Assembly (NCBI RefSeq): GCF_001562255.1
Contig: NZ_CP014301.1
Coordinates: 2,666,001-2,730,000, forward strand
Reading direction: 5' to 3'
Source: Bosea sp. PAMC 26642
Lineage (GTDB): Bacteria; Pseudomonadota; Alphaproteobacteria; Rhizobiales; Beijerinckiaceae
Length of the DNA stretch: 64,000 bases
The position numbers and the translations under genes were made by a program. The notes under the pieces are model-generated. The model saw only the letters and a program-made list of their open reading frames with translations. It had not been told where the DNA came from and did no database searches. Shown piece after piece: positions 8,316 through 16,801 of this stretch (the stretch's first letter is position 1; each line of letters opens with the position of its first letter).

Positions 8316-8576
8316 CTATACGGCGCTTTTGCGATTGGAGAGGAACGACCAGGCAAAGAGCACTATGACTGCTCCTATTACAGCTCCAAGGAGACCGGCT
8401 CCCTCTCCTGGATTGTACCAACCCAGAGCCTGTCCCAAGAAAGTAGCGACGAAGGCACCGACAATCCCGAGTATGGTCGTCAATACAAAGCCTGATGGCT
8501 CGTTGGATCCGGGCATGAGAAGTTTTGCTACAATGCCGGCTACGAAACCAATCACGATGGTCCAAAGTATGCCCAT
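8316..8576 (-). CDS. GlsB/YeaQ/YmgE family stress-response membrane protein
   Basis: An 86-residue protein with three transmembrane helices (about 3-22, 30-50, 60-78). It carries the family signatures 'GFVAGIVAKLLMPG', 'TTILGIVGAFVATFLGQALGWY' and 'GAVIGAVIVLFAW'. Members, also annotated 'transglycosylase-associated', are small inner-membrane proteins induced by general stress; the biochemical role is unknown. The upstream leader has GGAAC but the -10 part of an EcfG site is poor. First gene of the operon with the DUF937 protein. Confidence 0.93.
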   Translation of the reverse strand: MGILWTIVIGFVAGIVAKLLMPGSNEPSGFVLTTILGIVGAFVATFLGQALGWYNPGEGAGLLGAVIGAVIVLFAWSFLSNRKSAV

Positions 8577-8799
8577 ATCATGCCCCTGCGTTCGATCTGC
8601 CCGAAGCGACGATTCGCCTCACGCTTGCAGTCAGAAAGTTCGCACAAGGGCCTTTGTTCCGACTCGTTGGGCGTCGAGAGCGTTTTGCTCGCTGACAGAC
8701 GAATGAAAAAACTTCAAACCAAAGACGCCACTGCGACAGGTCGATCGGCGCAGATGATTTGCAATGCGGGAGATACGCACCAGGTCTGCACGCAAAGAA

Positions 8800-8821
8800 A
8801 ACGGCCCCACCTGGGGCCGTT
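8800..8821 (-). terminator. rho-independent terminator of the hydrolase gene
   Basis: Nine-base arms (8800-8808 and 8813-8821; AACGGCCCC and its complement) pair perfectly around a 4-base loop. On the minus strand the stem is followed by a T-rich run. It lies 28 bases past the stop of the alpha/beta hydrolase. Confidence 0.85.
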
Positions 8822-8848
8822 GACGCAATCGAGCGACGGGATCGGCGG

Positions 8849-9925
8849 TCACATGCTACCAAACCCCTTTTTGATCTGAGTGACCGCGAGGCTTTGCGCC
8901 TCGGCTGCCTTGGCGACCACGGCATCCATGCCGAAGAACTCATGCGTGACGCCGGTATAGAGCTTATGGGTAGTCTCGACGCCGGCTTCCTTCAGCTTCG
9001 CCACGATTAGGTCCCCATCCGACTTCAGCGGGTCGATCTCGGCGTTGATCACCGTCGTCGGCGGCAGGCCCTTCAGGTTAGCTAAGATGAGGTTGAGGCG
9101 CGGGTCTTTCGTGTCGGCCTCGCTCTTGATGATATGCTTCACAAACCAGGCCATCATCGGCGTGTTGAGCGGCTTGGCATTGGCCTGTTCTTTCTTGGAG
9201 GGCGTATCCAGGCTTGTTGTCGCGACGGGATAAACCGCGACGATGGCAACCGGCTTGGTCAGATTCTGGTCGCGGGCGGCGATAGCGGTGTTGATCGCCA
9301 GGTTGCCACCGGCGCTTTCGCCAACCAATGCAATCTTGTTGGCATCGTAACCCCAGCTCTGGGCGTTCTTCAGGATGTACTTGTAGGCCTTGATCGCCTC
9401 GTCATGTGCGGCCGGGAACTTGTTCTCCGGACCCATTGGGTAATCGACAGAGACCACGGCCGCACCTGTCTTCTTCGCCAGTGCGGACGGCGTCGAGTCA
9501 TAGACTTCAAGATTGGCGATGACCCAGCCGCCGCCACGGAAGTAAACGACGATAGGCAGGTTGGATTCCTTCGTCGCGTTCTCGGGCACGTACCAGCGCA
9601 GCTTTAGACTGCCCATGTCAGCAAAACTGCTGTTAGAAAGCTTGAGACCTTCGTGCGGCTTTACGCCGAGCTTCTTGTCTATAGCGATTTTGATAACGGC
9701 ATTGGTGGGCGTCGGCTGCTTGCGCGCCTCGGTCGGCTCCAAGGTCTCGATCGGCTTACCGCCAAGGCCGGCAAGTACTGCAAGAACCTCCGCCATGTCG
9801 GCGTCGGGCTTGGACGCAGTGGGCATCGTCGCCGAAGCGGGGGCCGCTGCCGTTTGCGCGAAGGTCGGTGTCATGGCACTGGTCGCCAGGAGCACAGCCA
9901 ATGATACGGTTTTGAGGGTGTTCAT
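8849..9925 (-). CDS. secreted alpha/beta hydrolase, HSL-type esterase
   Basis: A 358-residue esterase/lipase-like enzyme with a cleavable signal peptide (MNTLKTVSLAVLLATSAM, cleavage near TFA-Q), so it should act in the periplasm. The hydrolase_3 (hormone-sensitive lipase) fold is clear: the oxyanion motif is RGGGW instead of the usual HGGGW (near residue 130), the nucleophile motif is GESAGG (near 204), and the acid and histidine are probably in 'EIDPLKSDG' and 'GVTHEFFGM'. The H-to-R change in the oxyanion motif is unusual. Substrate unknown, probably short acyl esters. Confidence 0.88.
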   Translation of the reverse strand: MNTLKTVSLAVLLATSAMTPTFAQTAAAPASATMPTASKPDADMAEVLAVLAGLGGKPIETLEPTEARKQPTPTNAVIKIAIDKKLGVKPHEGLKLSNSSFADMGSLKLRWYVPENATKESNLPIVVYFRGGGWVIANLEVYDSTPSALAKKTGAAVVSVDYPMGPENKFPAAHDEAIKAYKYILKNAQSWGYDANKIALVGESAGGNLAINTAIAARDQNLTKPVAIVAVYPVATTSLDTPSKKEQANAKPLNTPMMAWFVKHIIKSEADTKDPRLNLILANLKGLPPTTVINAEIDPLKSDGDLIVAKLKEAGVETTHKLYTGVTHEFFGMDAVVAKAAEAQSLAVTQIKKGFGSM

Positions 9926-10520
9926 AACGTTCCTTGGGGTTACATGGCTAGTCGACCCAACCCCTCGTGATGGCGCCTGTTCCCCGGCCGCCGCAGGGAA
10001 GGTCGAAAGATTGAGCGTGCACGACCAAAACGACCGACTTGATTGGAGCAGCGCGGAGCGCTGACGGCCAGTGGGCCGAGGACGCGCGACGCTTCAGAGG
10101 TCGGATCGTCATACCTTCAAGAATAAAATCAGCTGTCGAAATAAGCGCCAACCGCGCCGTCGGGTTGCTCGGCCCAAGCCTCGCTGGTCCTGATTTTTCT
10201 CACCGCATCGGCAATCTCCGCGCCATTTTTTGTGAGTTTTTGTCAGGTCTGTCCGGGGACATATCCTGAACATCCCTACGCGGCGCAGGTGCAGGCGAGG
10301 AACACACATATCCTCGCCTCCATAAGGATAAGGCGGGGCGGTTGGCGCCCGCGCGCGCCTGCGCATACTGGTCTCGAAAGGAAGGCCGAAAGCCGTTATC
10401 GTCTATCTGGGCGGCTATGAAATTCCGGCACACGCTCTTCCTATGGCTCCTGCGGTTAAGGCGCATAGCCTTTGCGACTAGAGGATCTGCCACGACGGAA
10501 CGAGGTTCTCGATGTGTTTA
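9926..10520. other. intergenic region without a supported gene
   Basis: About 600 bases with several short frames on both strands, none with a good start, ribosome site or recognisable motif. I see nothing I can name in it. Confidence 0.5.
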
Positions 10521-10706
10521 TCATGACACTCCAAGGCTGCGGGCGCGGCGTTCGAGAGTATCTGTTTCAGAGGCTTTATCCTCGGGCGCGCACTCGGCAA
10601 TCTCTGGACATTGTAGAAAACCCACAACGATCCCCTCCAACTCGACCACGCGCTCCCGCAGAGCATTAATTTCAGTAAGCAACGCATCTCCTGTAGGATT
10701 ACTCAT
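10521..10706 (-). CDS. small coiled-coil-like hypothetical protein
   Basis: A 61-residue protein starting MSNPTGDALL with a strong TAGGAGAT ribosome site just upstream. The middle (EINALRERVVELEGIVVGFL) has heptad spacing of Leu/Val, so a short coiled coil or dimer is likely. Two cysteines follow in a QCPEIAEC pattern, and the tail is acidic then basic. No family recognised. Confidence 0.5.
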   Translation of the reverse strand: MSNPTGDALLTEINALRERVVELEGIVVGFLQCPEIAECAPEDKASETDTLERRARSLGVS

Positions 10707-10796
10707 GTTATCTCCTAAATTGTTTACCCACTCTGCTCGGATCTTCCTAAAGTAGTCATGTGCCGTAGCTAAATGCAAATCCTCAGCGAGCCAATC

Positions 10797-10910
10797 TTAC
10801 GCCGCCGAGAGCGTCGGGGAACTGGCGTCTTCCTTCATCCGCATTGCCTTTACCGCGTCCTTTTCCAACTCGGTTGCCCCGCCAGGCGACCATTTTTGGG
10901 GATCAAGCAT
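10797..10910 (-). CDS. very small hypothetical protein (37 aa)
   Basis: A short frame opening with MLDPQKWSPGG, followed by an alternating acidic/basic helix (TELEKDAVKAMRMKEDAS). It is preceded by an excellent ribosome site (GGGAGGATAACC before ATG 10910), which is the main reason to call it. No signal or membrane segment. No known relative; it sits upstream of the 61-residue gene on the same strand. Confidence 0.4.
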   Translation of the reverse strand: MLDPQKWSPGGATELEKDAVKAMRMKEDASSPTLSAA

Positions 10911-11027
10911 GGTTATCCTCCCATATTTTCGGCTGACGCAATTCTATGAGCGCCTGTCGAACAACTCGCCAACGCGGTCTTTGTGCCGGATACCGCGATA
11001 GCCACGACGCGGTAGCAGGGCCAAGTG

Positions 11028-12020
11028 TCAGAGCCATTTTTTCCATCGGAAGAAGAGATAAGGAAGGATCGCGAAGACGACCATCATGGCAAGCGCCATG
11101 GGGTATCCCAGCCGCCAATCCAATTCTGGCATATGCTTGAAATTCATCCCGTAACTCGAAGCAACCAACGTCGGCGGCATCATGACGACCGAAACGACGG
11201 AAAAGAGTTTGATGATCTTATTTTGCTCCAGGCCGACCAAACCTAATGTGGCGTTGAGCATGAACTGAAGTTTTGTTGATAGCGAGGTCGCGTGTTCCTC
11301 GATGGCTTGGACATCTCGAATGATCGTCCGCCATTCTGGCGTAAACCCGCCTGAAATCTTTTTGGGGCGAACAAAATTCGCGGACAAGAAGAGCAGCACG
11401 CGTTCGATTGAGACCATGCTCTCGCTGACATTCGAGATGAGGTGTTCGTACTGTCCGATTTTGCGGATGACGCCCTGATAGGCTCCGTTCTGCTCCACTG
11501 ACGCCGCTTTTTCGCTGAATACGCTGCGAGCCGACACATCGATCTGATCCCCCACGCCGCGAAGAACCTCTGTCGCCCGATCGAGAATGGCCTCGATCAG
11601 CCCCTCCAAAACGGCGGCAGGTGCACTCCCGCTTCCGCCGGGCTTGGCAACGCGGTTGAGAAAAATTCCGAACGCGCCGGGCTCGTCGTAACGAACAGTG
11701 ACCAAGCTTTTCTCCGTCAGGATGAAGGTCACATCTGCGAGCTTCGGGACAATTGTGTCTGACCGGCATATGACCCGCGCTGTCATGTAGTGAGCGCCGT
11801 TCTCGGTGTAGATAATTTCCGAGGGCTCCAGGTCGTGCATCTCTTCACGCGTCGGAATCGAAATTCCGAGATGTTTCTCAACCAGCTTATCCTCATCCGG
11901 GATCGGATTGAACAGGTCGATCCAAACGGAATGTTGTTCGAGGATCGGATCGGTACCCGCGAGAGTGTTTGAAACGAGGTGATCTGCCGTTTCTGGGCAG
12001 ATACGGTAGGCCGAGATCAT
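11028..12020 (-). CDS. corA: magnesium/divalent cation transporter CorA family
   Basis: A 330-residue CorA-type channel: a large soluble N-terminal domain followed by two C-terminal transmembrane helices. The selectivity motif GMN sits at about residues 291-293 at the end of the first helix (SYGMNFKHMPELDW). The second helix ends in a basic tail (FFRWKKWL), as in genuine CorA proteins. Expected role: homopentameric Mg2+ (or Co2+/Ni2+) uptake across the inner membrane. The gene at 12056 lies 35 bases upstream on the same strand. No M-box or other riboswitch is apparent. Confidence 0.93.
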   Translation of the reverse strand: MISAYRICPETADHLVSNTLAGTDPILEQHSVWIDLFNPIPDEDKLVEKHLGISIPTREEMHDLEPSEIIYTENGAHYMTARVICRSDTIVPKLADVTFILTEKSLVTVRYDEPGAFGIFLNRVAKPGGSGSAPAAVLEGLIEAILDRATEVLRGVGDQIDVSARSVFSEKAASVEQNGAYQGVIRKIGQYEHLISNVSESMVSIERVLLFLSANFVRPKKISGGFTPEWRTIIRDVQAIEEHATSLSTKLQFMLNATLGLVGLEQNKIIKLFSVVSVVMMPPTLVASSYGMNFKHMPELDWRLGYPMALAMMVVFAILPYLFFRWKKWL

Positions 12021-12055
12021 AGCCGCCTCCAGGTCTCTTCGCCGTTTCGCCGCGC

Positions 12056-12364
12056 CTATTTACGAGCGATCCGATGCCGAAGCCGAGCCCATTTGTCAGC
12101 GCCCCACAAGGTAAAGCGCGCGACAGGCTTTTGCAGGAAGGGGATATCAGCGGCGAGGAGCAGTAGCCCGAGGGGCAGCATCCAGATGCCAAGCCCCGGC
12201 AGAATCGAAAACACGCCGCCGAGCACGAGCAGCCCACCCGCGGGTATACGGAGCCAGCGCGATGCTGGGTGCCGAAGCCAACGCAGCCCAGCGCCGACCC
12301 AGAGCGGCACCTCCTGCTCAAATCGCCTGAACGCCTGCCGTAGGGCCTGCCTGCCTTCGGGCAT
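12056..12364 (-). CDS. small membrane protein, PGPGW-like
   Basis: A 102-residue protein with a basic amphipathic N-terminus and two closely spaced hydrophobic helices around 40-58 and 60-75, joined by LPGLGIW, reminiscent of the PGPGW-type small membrane proteins of rhizobia. A basic C-terminus (KWARLRHRIARK) should face the cytoplasm. Function unknown. It may be co-transcribed with corA downstream. Confidence 0.6.
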   Translation of the reverse strand: MPEGRQALRQAFRRFEQEVPLWVGAGLRWLRHPASRWLRIPAGGLLVLGGVFSILPGLGIWMLPLGLLLLAADIPFLQKPVARFTLWGADKWARLRHRIARK

Positions 12365-12436
12365 AGGCTACTCCGTTCAATGTGAAGTTAGCGCAGCGAC
12401 GATCTCGGGCGACCGAGACTGTCGCGGGCAATTTTT

Positions 12437-12718
12437 TCAATAGCGGTAATAACGGAAGTCACGAGCGCGCCGCCCATAGGCCCGAGCGTGCGGCGGGGGA
12501 CCGCCGTAGTATCGACCGGACCCATAGCCCCGATTCCAGTGCCGCGAGCCCTTCCAACCCTTGTGGTCTTTGAACTTGTGGCCATCCTTCTTGATCTGCT
12601 CGACGTGGTCGAGCATCTCGATGGCTGTCAGACCCGCCACCGGGGTGGCCTGGGAAGTCGATGGCGTGATCGATCCCAGGCCCAGCATGGCCACCGCAAC
12701 AAGAGCGAACTTTCGCAT
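12437..12718 (-). CDS. small secreted Gly/Tyr/Arg-rich protein
   Basis: A 93-residue exported protein: signal peptide (MRKFALVAVAMLGLGSIT..., cleavage near SQA-T), a short helical segment (IEMLDHVEQIKKDG), then a basic, Gly/Tyr/Arg/His-rich tail with repeated GxRYYGG-like and RYYRY elements. Such small periplasmic, aromatic- and Arg-rich proteins are frequent in rhizobia and have no assigned role. The next gene upstream (12809) is of similar style. Confidence 0.6.
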   Translation of the reverse strand: MRKFALVAVAMLGLGSITPSTSQATPVAGLTAIEMLDHVEQIKKDGHKFKDHKGWKGSRHWNRGYGSGRYYGGPPPHARAYGRRARDFRYYRY

Positions 12719-12808
12719 TGGTATCTCCGCGTGAACAGTCGCCGTTTGGATTGATGACCGGGCGGGTTAGGTCTGTCCCAAATCCAACCCGCTGTACCGA
12801 CGGCTGTA

Positions 12809-13081
12809 TTAGTCGCAGATGCGCATCCGGCGCTCGACAACCTCGCCGTAGCGATTGACCCGACGCTTTACGACCATGCGGCAATCGTCATCGTCGTCGA
12901 AGACGGGACCTCGGAAGCCGCGTCGTTCCCCGGCAAAGCGGTAGCCACGGGGCTCGTGATAGCGCGGACCATCATAACCCGGCCGGTCGATTCCAAACTG
13001 GAATTGGACCTGCGCTTGAGCGGGACCGCTGAACACGGCGGTAGCCGCAACGGCAGCGGCGATCAGGAAAGGCCGTAACAT
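12809..13081 (-). CDS. small secreted protein with acidic patch and Arg-rich tail
   Basis: A 90-residue protein with a clear signal peptide (MLRPFLIAAAVAATAVFSG, cleavage AQA-Q). The mature part has Gly/Pro/Arg/Tyr-rich turns, a run of five aspartates (FDDDDDCR), and a C-terminal 'VVKRRVNRYGEVVERRMRICD' type end with two cysteines that may pair. This pattern is common in uncharacterised alphaproteobacterial periplasmic proteins. Function unknown. Confidence 0.62.
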   Translation of the reverse strand: MLRPFLIAAAVAATAVFSGPAQAQVQFQFGIDRPGYDGPRYHEPRGYRFAGERRGFRGPVFDDDDDCRMVVKRRVNRYGEVVERRMRICD

Positions 13082-13120
13082 GGCGTTGTCTCCTTGGTTG
13101 ATCAGGTAACCGACCGAAAG

Positions 13121-13145
13121 GAGCCACCCCGTCCAGGGCGGGCTC
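13121..13145 (-). terminator. imperfect terminator after glycine-zipper copy 2
   Basis: On the minus strand GAGCC pairs with GGCTC, with a second three-base pairing inside, followed by CTTTCGG. It is the diverged counterpart of the perfect hairpin at 3794-3821 after the other copy. Confidence 0.55.
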
Positions 13146-13152
13146 TATTTGA

Positions 13153-13578
13153 TCATTCGATGATCTGAACGATCTTGCGGGTCTTGGGCTCGACCAGGAC
13201 CGTCTGGTCATTGATCACGGTGTAGCGATATTCGGTCTTGCCATACTTGGCCGGGACTTCGCGATAGGTCACCGTGTCGGGCAACGTCGCGCCAACGACG
13301 ACCTTCTCGCGGTACGCTACCGAAGGCACCTTCTGTTCCTCCACGTAGGTGCGGAACTCGGTGCGGTTCTCGGTTGCGATGCCACCGACGATCGCGCCAG
13401 CAGCGGCACCACCAACGCCACCCACTACGGCTCCGACAGGACCACCCACGATGGCACCGCCGACAGCACCAGTGGCCGCGCCGCTGGCTGCGCCACCGGC
13501 AGCGCCAGAGTTGGACTGCGCGAAGGCAGAAGCGGGGACGAGAGCGAGGGCGGCGATAAGTGCGATGTTCTTGATCAT
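13153..13578 (-). CDS. secreted glycine-zipper DUF1236-type protein, copy 2
   Basis: A 141-residue near-duplicate of the protein at 3362-3787: same signal peptide plan (AFA-Q cleavage), an identical glycine-zipper segment, and the same DUF1236-like C-terminus. Changes are conservative (for example K to E, V to I). The upstream DNA is also duplicated, including the GGAAC-N16-AGTT element and the AAAGGGAG ribosome site. The copy lies in inverted orientation and keeps its divergent partner (13809-14159). Probably an envelope or periplasmic structural role. Confidence 0.85.
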   Translation of the reverse strand: MIKNIALIAALALVPASAFAQSNSGAAGGAASGAATGAVGGAIVGGPVGAVVGGVGGAAAGAIVGGIATENRTEFRTYVEEQKVPSVAYREKVVVGATLPDTVTYREVPAKYGKTEYRYTVINDQTVLVEPKTRKIVQIIE

Positions 13579-13623
13579 GGTCTTCTCCCTTTCGAGGACA
13601 TGTTGCCCCTCAGTCGCAAACTA

Positions 13624-13648
13624 AACTGCGGTCCAAAGCGTCAGTTCC
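13624..13648 (-). promoter_or_regulatory. conserved GGAAC-N16-AGTT element, copy 2
   Basis: Read on the minus strand, GGAAC (13648-13644) and AGTT (13627-13624) are separated by 16 bases, exactly as in the first copy at 3292-3316. Confidence 0.5.
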
Positions 13649-13808
13649 ATGAATAGCCGTTCATAATGAGGGGGTTAGCGTGATCTGGCGACATTATGGG
13701 GGGACGCGGGCTTGGCGCTTTAACGCTACTTACGCGCCAGATGCCGATTCCAGGAACCTTGTTGCGGTTACGACGTATCGATCCCACTGGGCATGTTTGG
13801 AGGCCGCT

Positions 13809-14159
13809 ATGAACCCGAGACTGGCAGCGCTGCTCATACCGATCACGATTTTTCTGGCAACCCACTCCGAAGCCACGAGCCTAACCTTCAATTGCAAATT
13901 CGATGATGGTGTTGTGGTGATTAATCATAGTGAGACTACGGGACGGGCTACCGTTCAAATCGAAGGCAAGGAGCGGCATTACATCGTCGACAACCAGAAG
14001 CTCGTTGCGACCCAGAGCGGGATGCCGACCTACTATTTTCAGTCAGAGCTGAAGCGCTGGAAACGGCTAAACGACCGCGGCGAAACCGTTGAAACAACAG
14101 TTTGCAAGGCTAGCGATTCATCCACCGCCGCCAGATCCGTAAGTTCGCTTCACAACTAA
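13809..14159 (+). CDS. small secreted protein, paralogue of 2793-3122
   Basis: A 116-residue protein with signal peptide (MNPRLAALLIPITIFLATHSEA) and two cysteines (FNCKFDDG and TTVCKAS). It is clearly related to the minus-strand protein at 2793-3122 but more diverged than its glycine-zipper partner. Conserved landmarks are the YIVDxxKLV block and LKRWxxLNDRGE. I chose ATG 13809 because upstream codons do not look coding and the signal peptide starts here. Function unknown; probably periplasmic. Confidence 0.7.
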   Translation: MNPRLAALLIPITIFLATHSEATSLTFNCKFDDGVVVINHSETTGRATVQIEGKERHYIVDNQKLVATQSGMPTYYFQSELKRWKRLNDRGETVETTVCKASDSSTAARSVSSLHN

Positions 14160-14340
14160 GCAGTCTGCAGTCCCTCTAGCGCGGTGCGAGCCGGGATAAA
14201 AAAGGAACGCGGGATCGGCGCTCCGTCGCTCTGGCGTGATTTACGAAGCGCTAAGGATAACAGGCGCAATTTTAGCTATTGGATGCAACTAACGCACGCT
14301 GGCGCTAGTTTATTTGGCTCACAGCCGAAAGCGCCGTAAA

Positions 14341-14697
14341 ATGCCAAAGCCTGTCGTACTGATCGTGGAAGATGAGCCCATACTGCGTATGGATGCGGCC
14401 GGTTTCATCGAGGAGGCAGGCATTGAGGTCATCGAGGCGACCAGCGCCGACGATGCAATTGGTATCTTGGAGACTCATCCCGAGATAAATGTCGTCTTTA
14501 CCGACATCGAAATGCCCGGGAGCATCAACGGATTGAAACTTGCATTCGCTGTCCGCAACCGCTGGCCATGGGTAACTTTGATTATCGCCTCGGGGCGCAT
14601 TCGGCCTCAACCGTCCGAGATGCCGAGCGAGGTCACTTTCCTCCGCAAACCGTATTCCGAGGCATTGGTCATGGCAGCTGTCAGGCGCGCCGCTTAG
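14341..14697 (+). CDS. stand-alone response regulator receiver protein
   Basis: A single CheY-like receiver domain of 118 residues. Acidic pocket Glu10-Asp11 (VEDEP), phospho-acceptor Asp55 (VFTDIEMPG), the switch position and Lys in 'FLRKPYSEA' are all present. There is no output domain, so it should act by protein contact, as do similar rhizobial regulators tied to the PhyR/HWE-kinase stress network. Start uncertain: an ATG nine codons upstream (14314) is in frame. No histidine kinase gene is adjacent. Confidence 0.88.
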   Translation: MPKPVVLIVEDEPILRMDAAGFIEEAGIEVIEATSADDAIGILETHPEINVVFTDIEMPGSINGLKLAFAVRNRWPWVTLIIASGRIRPQPSEMPSEVTFLRKPYSEALVMAAVRRAA

Positions 14698-14902
14698 TTA
14701 GCCAATCTGGCCGCCTAGAGTCTGAGCGTGACAATCAGGCCGCCTGGGGACCCCTCGTAGTCGAATGAGCCTCCGAGCTGGCCGGCAACGCTTCAACAAA
14801 ACAAAAGAAGGAAGAGTGGCACGCTAGCCGCCGATCTCGGCATTCATATGTCGGTTAGATGAGCAGGTCCATATGACAGAGGTGTGGCCGGGAACGAGGC
14901 AA

Positions 14903-15067
14903 TTAGTCAGACGGCTGGTCGCGCGACTTTGTACCTTCAATTTCTTGCTTCGAGCCCCAGCCCTGTTCGGATGGTGGATCACGCCGGGTTACGCGTCGCA
15001 ACACGAGCGTAAAAACCGTCAGCAGTATGGGGATCGCTACGACAATCCATAGACCAGGCGGGTTCAC
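14903..15067 (-). CDS. single-helix small membrane protein (54 aa, GTG start)
   Basis: A short frame opening with GTG at 15067, overlapping the stop of the upstream gene by four bases (GTGA), with AGGAG seven bases before the start. It encodes one transmembrane helix (LWIVVAIPILLTVFTLVL) and then a basic-acidic cytoplasmic tail rich in Ser, Gln and Asp. The overlap and ribosome site make it a believable translationally coupled gene. No family recognised. Confidence 0.5.
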   Translation of the reverse strand: MNPPGLWIVVAIPILLTVFTLVLRRVTRRDPPSEQGWGSKQEIEGTKSRDQPSD

Positions 15068-15327
15068 TCGCTACTCCTGCTCTTTTCTGATGTCGGCATT
15101 GATATGCAATTGCGCGGTGTCTCCCGGAACTTGATGACAGCTTTGGCTGCGAGCATGTCGGTCTCGCCCATCTTCCACAGACCGACGATGATTGAGCCCA
15201 GATACTCACGATCTTTAGCTTGAGCCAACGGATCAACGGATAGCTCGATCGCGGTCCATGCCTCATCGAATGCGGTTTTAAGCGCTGACAACACGTCCGG
15301 CTCGGCTAAGAGGTTTTGGAAAGGCAT
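15064..15327 (-). CDS. small helical hypothetical protein
   Basis: An 87-residue soluble protein with a mostly helical first two thirds (EPDVLSALKTAFDEAWTAIEL; REYLGSIIVGLWKMGETDML) and a polar tail. It resembles short rhizobial proteins found near receiver and stress genes, but I cannot name a family. It is coupled by a GTGA overlap to the single-helix gene downstream. Confidence 0.5.
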   Translation of the reverse strand: MPFQNLLAEPDVLSALKTAFDEAWTAIELSVDPLAQAKDREYLGSIIVGLWKMGETDMLAAKAVIKFRETPRNCISMPTSEKSRSSE

Positions 15328-15481
15328 ATAAGACCTGTGAGCACTACATTCATTGGATTCATTCTAATGAAGCATGCATCAGCAGCGGCGCGGGGCGCAA
15401 GTGTCGCTTGAACCCAAATTTACCGGGGGCACGAGTCCGCGGGTATTCAGTAGGATCCAAATGTCGGGAGCGAAACGAAAC

Positions 15482-16447
15482 TCAGGCCAAGACTCGGAGC
15501 TGTGATTTCTCAATCGCCACATCGACCCGGTTCAAAATACCAGGGTGGGTTTCAATATCAAATTTCCGAGCAATATAGAACCCTGACTGGATCAGGCTCG
15601 GAATGTCGCTGTCGTTGATTATCTTCGATCTCCCATGACGACTGCGAGAGAAATCATAGTACCGCAGCTCTTCCTTCGAGATATTGAAGAGTCTGCTGTT
15701 AAACAGGACTGTGTGCGCGAAGGACTCATCAGGCACGAGCGTCCGCTGGTAATATGCTACGATATCTGGATTACTCTCGACAAATTGGAGCAGATATTCC
15801 GCGCAAGCTCTCCGGATTGTCATCCAAAAGCTGCCGCCGATCAAATGGAGACCATGATCGAATGGTGTTTGCGGGGCGCGACGCCCCAGCATGAGACCAT
15901 AGCTTGTCGTCAACCTAAAGTTATGAGATGAATTAATTACGTCTTTTGTAAGCTTGAGTAGGATTTGCCCTAGCCTTCCTATATCGGGCGTCAATGCTTG
16001 TTACTGGAAATAATATCGATCGCGGCTTTCCTTGAGCGGCCAACTCATTATCCCAGAGGTCGCTTCGTCGAGGTCATCAGCACGGAAATGATAATAATAG
16101 CCGTCCTTATGTGAGGATGACAGCTTAAATTCCAAATCGGCGAGCGGACGAACAAGATAATCTTGGCCACTCATCATGACCAACCAGTCGTATTCAATCT
16201 CATTCTCATAGAGCCAACGTAAGCTTTTTAAAAATCCGTCGACCAATCCGAAACTTCCCCGGCCGCCCACTGCCGAAAATGCTTTCGTTACGCCTCTCAG
16301 CTGCGAAAGCAGGCCGACTTCTTCGGAAGTGCCGTCATGGCTGATGACGACGACATGATTTTGGGATGATCCCTGTAGGCGCTGGACTAGATGCTCGATT
16401 TGAACCAGGCACTTATGCGATTGAATGACGAAGGCGATCCGCATCAT
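15482..16447 (-). pseudogene. GT14 core-2/I-branching-type glycosyltransferase with in-frame stop
   Basis: The frame reads as one ~321-residue protein of glycosyltransferase family 14 (beta-1,6-N-acetylglucosaminyltransferase type), broken by a single TAA at 16001-16003. The N-terminal part has IAFVIQSHK, the ISHDG nucleotide-sugar region and DWLVMMSGQDYLVRP. The C-terminal part has GSFWMTIRRAC and the acidic LVPDESFAHTVL motif. The reading frame is unchanged across the stop, so one base change would restore it. The locus is A/T-richer than its surroundings, suggesting transfer. It may be a recent pseudogene or a sequencing error. Confidence 0.8.
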
Positions 16448-16549
16448 AGACTTTCTGCACTTCGATTTCTGCGTCGGCCACTCAGGTGCCCAAATATCCG
16501 CTTCGAACGCTACCGGCCCTTTAAATTAAATCGGTGCAGTTTTGAGCGC

Positions 16550-16774
16550 TTAGCCCGACCGAGCCTGCAGCCGACGGCCAGCCATCAGCATACCCGCAGT
16601 TAAAGCACGAGCGACCAAAGCAGCCAGCCGATCCCACCAAGCCAGGTTACCGTGGCGACGCCTATGGCGCTTAAAAGTGCCGTTTTCTACAAAGCGAGAG
16701 TCGTGGTTCGTATGCGACGCGTCTGGGCTGCCAACAACCCGTACAACAGTCTGCACATCGAACGTATTTAACAT
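16550..16774 (-). CDS. uncertain small basic protein
   Basis: A possible 74-residue protein starting MLNTFDVQTVV, preceded by GGAGCCAGGA. It has a His/Arg-rich middle (FKRHRRRHGN) and one weak C-terminal hydrophobic helix (LAALVARALTAGML). It starts 27 bases after the stop of the gene at 16802. No family recognised; it could be non-coding. Confidence 0.3.
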   Translation of the reverse strand: MLNTFDVQTVVRVVGSPDASHTNHDSRFVENGTFKRHRRRHGNLAWWDRLAALVARALTAGMLMAGRRLQARSG

Positions 16775-16801
16775 TCCTGGCTCCATTCCGGAGCTTCAAC
16801 G

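Noticed and set aside
8577..8670. A second EcfG-like promoter before the GlsB-type gene
   Set aside because: GGAAC is present on the minus strand, but 16 bases on the sequence reads ACTT instead of CGTT, too weak to call.
14205..14232. GGAAC element before the receiver-domain gene
   Set aside because: The -10 half (CGTC) is 15 bases away, shorter than the accepted spacing, and the gene starts more than 100 bases downstream.
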